Shown: positions 24,205 through 32,240 of the stretch, piece by piece | Numbering within the stretch: the stretch's first letter is position 1 | Layout of the letters: each line of letters starts with the position of its first letter | NCBI GenBank assembly: GCA_015478945.1 | Contig: JABUQX010007766.1 | Span: forward strand, 42,501 to 88,468 | Origin: Trachelipus rathkii | Taxonomy: Eukaryota > Arthropoda > Malacostraca > Isopoda > Trachelipodidae | Reading direction: 5' to 3' | DNA length: 45,968 bases | Made by a program: the position numbers and the translations under genes | Notes under the pieces: generated by a model | The model's database searches: none | What the model was told of the DNA's origin: nothing | Seen by the model: the letters and a program-made list of their open reading frames with translations, nothing else

Positions 24205-24300
24205 TTAAAGTAGGTGTTCCGGCCGGAACCGGAATTGTAAAAATAGAGGTTCCGAGCCGAACTTCCGGCGTGTAACCGTGGCTTCCGGTAAGCTAAGTGT
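24205..24300. repeat. TTCCGG-motif cluster, possible transposon end
   Basis: Short GC-rich motifs recur in both orientations over about 90 bases: GTTCCGGCCGGAACCGG, GGTTCCGAGCCGAACTTCCGG and GGCTTCCGG. Clusters of short subterminal repeats like this are typical of hAT-type transposon ends. No transposase or opposite end was seen, so the family is a guess. Confidence 0.35.
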
Positions 24301-24309
24301 CCCTAATAT

Positions 24310-25904
24310 ATAGTAGTTCTGATTATAAGATCCCTCGACTTGCTAGGTATATATAGATATTATAAGTATATAGATAAAGTAGACACACACACACACTAGT
24401 GCACTATAGAATAGTTAGATATACGTTTATATCCTCGAACATCAACTTAGTAATATAGTATGACTATTACGAGACTATGTGTGTCGATATATCAAATTAA
24501 ATTTACTCTTTAAGTCTAGCATTATCCGGAGAGATTGCGCTGCTGTATATGACACTAGTCCACCACATTCGAAAATCCTGATTCGGATACAGTCCACCCT
24601 CCAGTGTATCTCTACACTTGGACTATATTGAATCTCGCTATTAGACCCTTTTAGAGCCACACCCGGAAAAAGAGGCTATCGCATGAAATCATAGAGTCTC
24701 GCAAATGGAATTAAAATTTGTTGAGCGTTCTACCGCTCAGTGTGAGTGGATACTTCATCTTTTTACCAATGTCCAAAATATACATAAGACTAGTACTTAC
24801 ATTCTTCACAGACGATATAGATATTACGAGTATATTGCATTGCCGCATAATGTCTCGTGCACACACAATACACACACGATCAATGAGCAAGCAACATTAA
24901 ATGGAAGAATCCGATTGATGTATGTAAAAATATTTATCACCCAAATGATCATTTTAAATCGATACCAGATCAGAGATCTGCGACAGAACTAAGCTGTGTA
25001 TAATACATTATAAAAAAGTGGATTTCATATCAACCGAGAGTAAACGCACATTTAGTCAAAAAAAGTGTTTCACATATTGGAAAATCATTCTTTTGCCTCT
25101 TAGTCGTTTCATATCATTTTATTTGCATAAGTTTTAGTTTTTGTTAGGAAAGCTTGCCCGAAATTATTCTTACAATGCCTTTCAAAAATGTGCCATGTAT
25201 CTCCTCAGGAGAGATTTAGAGGCATTCAGGCTCTTTTTAAAGATATACATACAGCTATGCGCTAGCTTAGGCAGAAATCTTGTTTTCTATAAAACACTTT
25301 CTAAGTTAAAAATATATAAAGATAACATAACTAAAATCATGACTTAACAAAAGTTGGAAAACTTCAAAATCGATTTAAAAATTTTAAATGACACACTTGA
25401 ACTGATAGTAGTAGATTATCGAAATGTTTCCGAATATTTCGCAGTCGACCCCTGAGGGGAAGCCTGCTCACCCAACAGGTGACGCATCACAGGACAGTTT
25501 TGAGAATCGACTGGTTTACATACTCTTTGAATATGCGCGATTCTAATAACGACTTCTAAATGTACTAACCTTGAAGAGCACATTTCATACTCTACCATAC
25601 CTAGTTCCTGTCCTAAACTGTAACCCTTACATCATATCTGCTTAACTTTATAAATCATTTGTAAAACACTGGAATGAAAAAATAAAAGGGAATTTAAAAA
25701 ACTTACTGAACATCAGAGAAGTGTAATTGCAATTTCATTCACTGCAGTCCCACAATAATGAAGATCCACACATCTTCCACACAGATCAAGGCTACAGGCT
25801 ACAAACTTCTACTTCTTCCTCATCTCTCTTCTTCTTCCTTCTTCTGCTTCCTGCTGACATATATACTCTAAAAAAAATGAAAACAAAAACCACATCATAT
25901 ATTA
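24310..25904. other. Mixed-composition stretch, unrecognised open frames
   Basis: Contains a short CA repeat (about 24382-24398) and open frames 24475-24660 (minus), 24705-24992 (plus, 95 residues), 25141-25347 (plus, 68 residues), 25416-25598 (minus) and 25727-25909 (plus). The frame at 25141 reads like a helical protein segment (RRDLEAFRLFLKIYIQL) but has no family I recognise. The tail of the 25727 frame comes from a CTTCTT repeat (about 25806-25855). No gene can be called. Confidence 0.35.
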
Positions 25905-26000
25905 TATAATATATAATATATACTACATATTAAATTAGATATATATATATTTATAATATAATATATATTCATGAATATATATATATACTATCATAGATCA
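25905..26000. repeat. (TA)n tract
   Basis: Interrupted TA repeat that adjoins a GTACTT-motif cluster. Confidence 0.9.
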
Positions 26001-26002
26001 GC

Positions 26003-26130
26003 TTGAGTTCAAGTACAAGTCTTGTACTTGTACTTTGTACTTAAGTACATTGTTTGGAGTACTTGTTACTTGTACTTGCAGTTTCTTGAAACCATTGTAC
26101 GTGTACTAGCAAACTACTTTATACAATTCT
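26003..26130. mobile_element. GTACTTGTACTT cluster, hAT-like transposon end
   Basis: The hexamer GTACTT and its complement AAGTAC occur many times within about 110 bases (CAAGTACAAG, TTGTACTTGTACTTTGTACT, TTAAGTACATT, GAGTACTTG, TTACTTGTACTTG). Dense short subterminal repeats of this form are characteristic of hAT-superfamily ends. The 80-residue frame 26022-26264 runs through this repeat and is not a gene. No transposase was found nearby. Confidence 0.45.
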
Positions 26131-26269
26131 ATCGCTTGTCAACTTGTGCCTGGTACTGGTGTCAAGTGACTTTTGGCCATTTTTTACATGGCAATATTTT
26201 TGTATTTTCTTTTTATCATTTTTCTACGTATCGATATTATTTATTTTTTCTAAATGTATTCTAAATAAA

Positions 26270-26392
26270 TTTCATATATTATTATATAATATCATATATG
26301 TATATAATATATAAAGAGAGAGTATAGTATAGTATATTAGTATATTTATGTATAATATACGTATATATCCGCGCGCTATATAGTAATAGAGC
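26270..26392. repeat. Degenerate TA repeat
   Basis: TA words with a GAGAGAG stretch near 26314 and a GCGCGC motif near 26372. Confidence 0.85.
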
Positions 26393-26579
26393 TTCATTCA
26401 CCACTTTTTACCCCCAAGACTGGGGAAGTTGCGTAACATGTACCAGAAACAGAAAAGTAGTAGAAGAATATGACAAGTCGGAAAGAAAGCCCAGCCCTTA
26501 CCTCCCTTTAATACCTATTAGTGGGAACTCGCCGCACAGAAAATCCAACCCTAGAGTTCACGGGAATCCCCTACCGGGG

Positions 26580-26900
26580 AGGAGTACTTAGGCTCTGCCA
26601 TGTGGGGTCGTCCCTTGGCGCAGGTGGGGCACAACCATCAGCTTCTCACAAACCTGCCATTTACTCCTAATATGCACTTTTTTTCTTGCCCTGCAAACTC
26701 ACATTTCACGTCCTCCAGACATGTTCTTTTGATGACTAACAATTCCCTTTTTCTTCGGTCTTCCAGCCAGTCGATTCCCACACACTCAACCACTATACAT
26801 CCGCTTAGCAACCGACTATCATTCATGTCTTTCCAAAGTGCCAACCATCTACAACAATACTTTCATGTTATTCTCTATTAATCCCTTTTCATACATATTA
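26580..26900 (-). pseudogene. Non-LTR retrotransposon ORF2 C-terminal remnant
   Basis: On the minus strand one frame starts with a WKDMNDSRLL stretch (about 26838 down to 26810). After a frame shift a GRPKK motif is encoded at 26750-26764, preceded by Leu-Ala, then RSKW and a PHLRQGTTPHG ending near 26590. This order (basic tail motif, a Trp-containing segment, then a short C-terminal tail) is typical of the last part of invertebrate non-LTR retrotransposon polyproteins. The copy is frameshifted and lacks the reverse-transcriptase core. The 93-residue plus frame at 26600-26881 is the antisense shadow. Confidence 0.62.
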
Positions 26901-27089
26901 CAACTTCGGAATCGTTCATCATCCTCATTTATCAGTTCTTCTAAAACATTAACAACGACCTTAAGATGTTCCATGCTGAAACACATTGTACTTAGAAACT
27001 ATAGCTCAGGACTAGTCTCTTTACATCCCCAGGATTTAATTGGCACCAGCCTCCTTCCTGCATTCACACTTACCTACTACACTCGGCAT

Positions 27090-27213
27090 CATCATATATA
27101 TAAGTCAACATATATATACATATTAATATATATTATATATATATATTATATTATATATATATATATATACTATATATATAAAGGTTATATATATATATTA
27201 ATATTAGTATATG
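27090..27213. repeat. (TA)n tract
   Basis: Interrupted TA repeat between the retrotransposon remnant and the SINE-like pair; part of the plus frame 26838-27227 is its translation. Confidence 0.9.
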
Positions 27214-27300
27214 GTAAGAACAATTAACTCCCCTTATTGGTTTCGAAACCGCCCTCAGAGTTAGTTGTGCAATCGTGGGTTAACGAACTAGACCAACGAG
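27214..27300 (-). mobile_element. tRNA-derived SINE-like copy, minus strand
   Basis: Read on the minus strand it begins CTCGTTGGTCTAGTT (A-box-like, about 27284-27295) and has GGTTTCGAAACC (B-box-like, 27239-27250) about 45 bases later, then AATAAGGGGAGTTAATTGTT. The start resembles eukaryotic tRNA-Pro (CTCGTTGGTCTAG). The 3' flank is shared with the plus copy at 27422, which a true tRNA gene would not require, so a tRNA-derived SINE is more likely. The region between the boxes does not form a convincing cloverleaf. Confidence 0.62.
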
Positions 27301-27421
27301 AGTAAAAGGAAAAGTGAGTGGGGGCGGGGAGATCTGCCAGAGGTCAGTGTCAAATTGAATTGCCTTATTCTTCTGGGAAAAGATTAAGTAAATCTTTCAG
27401 AGAAAATGGTAGATTTCGTTT

Positions 27422-27515
27422 CGCCTCATGTTGGTCTAGTGGTAACCACGCTTGGCATTAATTGCGAGGGTGCGGGTTTCGAAACCAATAAAAGGGGAGT
27501 TTATTGTTCTCTACT
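27422..27515 (+). mobile_element. tRNA-derived SINE-like copy, plus strand
   Basis: Contains TGGTCTAGTGG (A-box-like, 27432-27442) and GGTTTCGAAACC (B-box-like, 27475-27486) with 32 bases between, then AATAAAAGGGGAGTTTATTG. It matches the minus-strand copy at 27214-27300 from the A box through the 3' flank. These are internal RNA polymerase III promoter elements; activity cannot be judged from sequence. The two copies face each other head to head about 120 bases apart. Confidence 0.65.
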
Positions 27516-27554
27516 ATTTACGAACTGGTGAGCGTTTGTTACAGTTCTAAATTT

Positions 27555-27705
27555 GTTACTGTATAATAGATATATATATATACTATATATATCATAATTA
27601 TATATTGATCATAATAATTAATATAATAATATAACACTCTCCCTATATATATTATATATATTCTATAACTATATAATTATATATATATACGTAATACTAT
27701 CGTAT
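27555..27705. repeat. Interrupted TA repeat
   Basis: TA and ATAAT words with a short CTCTCCC interruption. Confidence 0.85.
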
Positions 27706-27707
27706 AT

Positions 27708-27870
27708 TGAGTGATGCCTGAGGGCTGATACCGTATACCCATAGTGGTATCGTGTCGTGATCGGTGGTCATCGGTTGATTTTTGAGGGTATCGGGTAATC
27801 GGGAATTTGAGAGGAGTATTATCGGTATCGGTACGGTATCGGTAAATTATTTTGCCGATACCTCTTAATG
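27708..27870. mobile_element. GTATCGG-motif cluster, hAT-like transposon end
   Basis: Variants of TATCGG, and its complement CCGATA, recur about ten times: GATACCGTATACC at 27728-27740, GGTATCGTGTCG, GGGTATCGGG, then TATCGGTATCGGTACGGTAT and TTTGCCGATACC near 27820-27862. Arrays of short subterminal repeats in both orientations are a known feature of hAT transposon ends. No transposase is visible downstream. Confidence 0.55.
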
Positions 27871-27899
27871 TGCTTTTTCAAACAGTTTAAAATTGATTT

Positions 27900-27918
27900 C
27901 GATATATAGGTATATATC

Positions 27919-27949
<31 letters not shown>

Positions 27950-28365
27950 ATTATATATAGTATATATTAATATATTATAAATAGTATAATATATAACTAT
28001 TAATACTACTATATATTATAGAAACCTATGTCCCGCATTGCTACAGAGTGGTGTTGGTAGTTGAAAGGTTTTGAAGCTTTTCCAACGACATTCACGAACA
28101 GCAAATTTATGAGAAAGGGGATTTCAGCGCCCTTGCTATCAGACAAAGAATTTAAAAATTTCTTCATGACTCAGATGACTTTGAGATAACTGAGCTTTAA
28201 CACTTTTAGAAATTAATAGTTTCGAATTGCTTCTTTCTTTTCTAAGTTTTTGCTTTTAATATATATAATAGTATATATATATATAGTATGTATAATATTA
28301 ATATTATATAATAGTTATTATATATATATACGTATATAATATATCTATAATATATTATATTTCCG
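27900..28365. repeat. TA tracts with an island
   Basis: TA repeats at about 27900-28020 and 28255-28365 enclose an ordinary island (28021-28250) in which I see no gene. The minus frame 28242-28433 is mostly translated repeat. Confidence 0.8.
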
Positions 28366-28411
28366 AATTTGTGTCTGATAATGTTCGTATGCTTATTTAT
28401 CTCATAACGAT

Positions 28412-28520
28412 AAAGGCTTTTCCGTTTTTGCATTTGTGGCTTACGAACGTAAGAAATGGTCGCTCAATTTTGCGTTCGTTTTTGTTAAAACGCAGCTCAA
28501 AATCGTAAAGAAATGCTTAT
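28412..28520 (+). repeat. Dispersed repeat R1, copy 1
   Basis: Contains CGTTTTTGCATTTGTGGCTT, ACGAACGTAAGAAATGG, TTGCGTTCGTTTTTGTTAAA and TCGTAAAGAAATGCTT. These blocks recur in the same order, on the minus strand, at 30281-30387. No coding capacity. Confidence 0.7.
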
Positions 28521-28611
28521 CACACATAAGGAATTTCCGGTAATCCTATAAAGTTGCTATTTCCAGTGATTGCTGAATTCCAACGTTCTTACGAAAATGT
28601 GCAAAACAAAA

Positions 28612-28654
28612 ATGACGGGTTAGCGTGGTAGGTGCCTACCACGCGTCATTTTGA
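28612..28654. repeat. Perfect short hairpin
   Basis: GCGTGGTAGG (28623-28632) and CCTACCACGC (28635-28644) are exact reverse complements separated by two bases. The stem extends outward with AAAATGACG against CGTCATTTT. The left flank (GTTCTTACGAAAATGTGCAA) resembles the reverse complement of repeat R1, so this may be the centre or end of a foldback element. Confidence 0.7.
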
Positions 28655-29760
28655 AGGATGAATACTTCATTCAATAAATAGATTTAAATACTATTTCTTC
28701 CAAATCGACAAACTCCATAACACTAGTTGCTCCAATTTTGGCAATATAAATAATGTATTTGCGTTTCTGTTATCCGAAATCGACGGGCTCCATCACAACA
28801 TCTATTTTCAATTGCTGTGCAAACAAGAAGTAAACTCTCATAAGAAATGTGTTCGTTTTGCACGAAATTCAGGGCAATCTAGTTCAGTGATCAGGAGTGC
28901 CAAAGAAATCTATGGATGTTAAATGAAATTTAAGTGTTGTTTAGAAAAAGGTTAAAAGTTTTAAGTTCTTCATCTGAAGGTTCCTTTTGAAAAATGGAGA
29001 AATTTTGAAGAGGTATAGGTTATTGAGGTCCATAGTGATCTCTGACTGCTAAATTCTCTGGTTGAACCAGATGGAGAGACATTAAGGTTAGAAGGTAAAT
29101 GACCATGTTGTTTGACAGGCTCGCATCTTTAGTTATTGGAAAGTTTTGACTACCATATGTCAACGTACAGTCGGCACATTTATATTTGTTAACGATGTGT
29201 GACCTCAATGTTCATGAGAATGTTTCTTTAATCTAAAGAAACGCAATGAGTTGTTGTTAATAGATTATAAAGTAAACTTGCATTGTGGAAATTTTGGTTT
29301 AAAATGTTTTAATCTGAATGGGAAGAACATTGGAAGGGGTCCATGCAAGGGAAGCCGAGCATTAACAGGAGTTTAGGAACATCATTGCTACAGTTTAGTG
29401 CGCCTAAGTGTTATCGATGAAACGAGTATAGCAAGTTTATCAAAAATGTTAGAGGGATAACGGCTAAAGATAGAAAATTTTCAGAGAAAGTGGATTTCTT
29501 CATGGAAAAATCTCAATCAGCAAACAAATTACAAAGCTTGTGTATGTCGGGACAAGATTACGAAGTGAGGTAGATTAAAGGAGAAATAAGAAATAAAGAA
29601 TAGTCCCAAGTAATTGTAATTAGGGGGATTGGCGATACAATAATTGCAAGCACAAGAATACTTTACTTGGGAGTAAATTTCTTAGTTATATCCCTTTAAT
29701 GTAATTGTAATAATACGATGCGCTTATGAGACAATTGATTTTAGTATTTCCTTTGCTTTA
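28655..29760. other. Stretch without recognised gene
   Basis: Ordinary sequence upstream of the enoyl-CoA hydratase block, possibly intron. The 62-residue minus frame 29020-29208 contains CADC and is unrecognised. No upstream exon of the hydratase (for example one encoding NRPKALNAL) was found. Confidence 0.4.
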
Positions 29761-29764
29761 ATTT

Positions 29765-29832
29765 TAGAACGTTTTCGTTTTTGTCATTTGTGCTTAATGC
29801 TACGATAAGAACAATGCCAACCGACAGTTTTG
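29765..29832 (+). repeat. Dispersed repeat R1, partial copy
   Basis: TTTTCGTTTTTGTCATTTGT followed by GCTTAATGCTACGATAAGAA matches the start of repeat R1 (28412-28455) with small indels. It lies about 150 bases before the hydratase block. Confidence 0.5.
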
Positions 29833-29985
29833 AGCAGAAGTTTCTCCAGTTTAGAGACCGACCGGCGATTTCGGCTAGGTACTTACTTTTGTTTTAAAAA
29901 ATTGGAATCTAGCTTATTTGTGATAGAAAGTACGTGGTTTTGGAATAACCAGAAATAAAAAAAATACATGGTTTATATTTAACAG

Positions 29986-30083
29986 GAAGAAAAACAAAGT
30001 GCGCTGCATCGTCATGACCGGGAATCAAAAAGCCTTTGCGGCCGGTGCCGATATCAAAGAAATGTCGGAAAAAAGTTTTTTCG
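29986..30083 (+). CDS. ECHS1: Enoyl-CoA hydratase (crotonase family), partial exon
   Basis: Codons from 29987 encode KKNKVRCIVMTG, then AFAAGADIKEM, then SEKSF. The pattern V-x-x-IV-x-TG, then KAFAAGADIKEM, is the hallmark of short-chain enoyl-CoA hydratase, the second enzyme of mitochondrial fatty-acid beta-oxidation. The backbone NH of the Ala in AGAD forms part of the oxyanion hole. A plausible splice acceptor (TTTATATTTAACAG) ends at 29985. No canonical GT donor follows; the frame runs into a T homopolymer (30084-30090) and then a different frame stays open to about 30249. The second oxyanion-hole segment (NGYALGGG in relatives) and catalytic glutamates were not found, so this is one exon, a pseudogene fragment, or a block damaged by homopolymer indels. 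Bacterial-type crotonases share this motif, so the symbol is tentative. Confidence 0.72.
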
Positions 30084-30280
30084 TTTTTTTGTTGATCTAT
30101 TTGGAAGAAATCAGGATTCCAAGCTGATTATATTGAATGTTAAATCATCAATTCAGACGGGGCGTATGGTGCCGCACACCTACGCTCAATTCGGATTAGT
30201 GGTTGCTGGGTCAGTATATTATGCAGACACGGGAAATAGCAAGCGTTGACTGATGCATTATGATGAATTTGGAAACGACT

Positions 30281-30387
30281 GGAAAGCATTTCTTACACGA
30301 TTTTTCGTAAGTTTGACAAAAACGAACGCAAGCTCGAGCATTTTTTACGTTTTTCGTAAGGCCAGATATAAAAACGAAAACGGCTTT
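30281..30387 (-). repeat. Dispersed repeat R1, inverted copy
   Basis: The reverse complement carries CGTTTTTATATCTGGCCTTA, ACGTAAAAAATGCTCGAGC, TTGCGTTCGTTTTTGTCAAA and TCGTGTAAGAAATGCTT, in the same order as copy 1 at 28412-28520. Copies 1 and 2 flank the hydratase block in opposite orientation. Confidence 0.7.
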
Positions 30388-31020
30388 ATATATATATATA
30401 GTATATATCTTATATATATATATAATATAAGTATTATAATTATATTATATATATATATATATAATATATATATAGTATATAATATATAATTATCTTATAT
30501 AATATAATATATATATCACCGGTAATTATTTAGTGCTGCTCGTTGCTGTAGCACGAGTTAACATATAGAACGATAGATACTTTACAATTCAAAGGGAGAA
30601 TAAAATCTTTTATTTTTTTGTGAAAATGGGTCAAATGAATGAAAATATTACATACTAAATATAAAAGTTTCTGTTAAATTGAAGCAATGAGTGAAAAAAG
30701 TTATCGCTATTCAAATGTCAATTTTATGAACAATAAAATAAAAGAAATAATTTCGTAGCTGCAAATCGAATGCGGAGATGATGCGTGAGAATCTCTAGGC
30801 CTATAAAATTGTTGCCTTTTGGATCATTAAGTTACCTTTTGATGTTGCCATTCTCTATTTAATATAGAAATAAGGAGAGCTAGCTGCTATTATTTAAAGT
30901 TTATTTTAAACGTATATATATTATAATATATATAGTATAATATATAATATATAGATATATATAATGATATATAATATATTATTTATTATATATATATATA
31001 TACGTATAATATATATAGAG
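30388..31020. repeat. TA tracts with an island
   Basis: TA repeats at about 30388-30520 and 30910-31020 enclose an ordinary AT-rich island (30521-30909) without a visible gene. Confidence 0.8.
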
Positions 31021-32240
31021 AAGAGAGAGAGACGGAGCCCGAGTAGTAAAAAGTTACTGGAGTCGCCGCTGATATATTTAGACTATTTTTTAAAACTTTT
31101 TATTTTTAAATAATAGCGTGATGATCCTCTTGAATGACGCGGCAATACGGTTCCTGCGCGAGCTAAAGCCGGTCCTGGGCACCGCGCAGTGTAGAGAAGC
31201 AGTATGATTTCGATGACCAGTCTGCTGGCGATATATATATACATATATATACTATTATATATATTTATATTAGGTTATATATATTATAGGGTACTTTGAC
31301 CAGATCTTTAGTAGTAGAATAGTTTATCTAGATACTTCTGGTGTGTTGGTAGTTGTGGTAGATGTAGCAGTAGTATTAGTCGATGGCATCAGGATGTCTT
31401 TTTTCGAAAGTTTGATTGTAGAACATCTGGGAGATGCCGGGGCGTTAACCGAGGATTTAGCCCCATGTACGTTGCGTCGTATGTCGATGCTCATCTATCT
31501 GTGGGACGGACGGCGGCACGAGGCTGATACGATCGTCGATAGAGCTAGAGACAGCATAGCTGCGAGTCAGATCGCAGATAATGCCCTGGAGTAGCTCATG
31601 ATAGCGCAGTGCGATATAGAACTCTAAGGGAGGTAGATCGTGATCTGGGGGAGGACAGGGTGTTAGAATTTTTCCTCCCCTTCTCTGCCCCCCCTCCTCG
31701 GTGATCTCCTCTTTCTGTCATCACATCTCTTCTTCTCTGCGCCAACGCCTTACGATGCACCACCTACAATAGAACGAGAAAGGCAAAATTGAAAACATTT
31801 CTGAACATATATAATAAAGTCTGATCTCGGAACGTACGTGAAGTGTATTGAGAGGGTCTAGGAAAAGATATATGGACTAACAGACACAGAATAAATGCTT
31901 TTACCGAGGCTGAGGACGATACTATAGTATAATTGGCATGATGATCGGCTTGGCAGTACGTCTCAGTTTATAGGGTATTGGTACTTTATACAAGAAGGAT
32001 GTGGCTTATCAGATAAGAATGATCTGCAAGAATCCTGATAGAGAAATGGCGGGTAGCGTGAGTCTATTATACGGGAAGGATGACGTTATACGGTGCGTAG
32101 AGGACTTGTGTGTCAGCCATAACGAGACTTTAGCCCATCAAGGTCATGTTTTTATACAGGTGTGTCTAAAAAAACGACGATATTAAATCTTTTTTATTGT
32201 AAATTCATGATGCTAGATTATTAAGGAAGTTTTCTCAAAT
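31021..32240. other. Balanced-composition stretch, unrecognised open frames
   Basis: GC content rises clearly. A 28-codon frame at 31121-31207 (start MILLNDAAIRFLREL), an 83-residue frame at 31343-31594 and a 61-residue frame at 32001-32186 are all on the plus strand and look more protein-like than most of the window. None resembles a family I know, none shares a frame with the next, and no splice sites were established. A TA repeat interrupts at 31230-31295 and a pyrimidine-rich run lies at 31665-31740. Confidence 0.3.

Noticed and set aside
27422..27515. Functional tRNA-Pro gene
   Set aside because: A- and B-boxes are present, but the arms do not pair into a convincing cloverleaf, and the 3' flank is shared with a second copy, which points to a SINE.
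31343..31594. Assigning a function to the 83-codon frame
   Set aside because: No recognisable motif or neighbouring exon; naming a family would be a guess.
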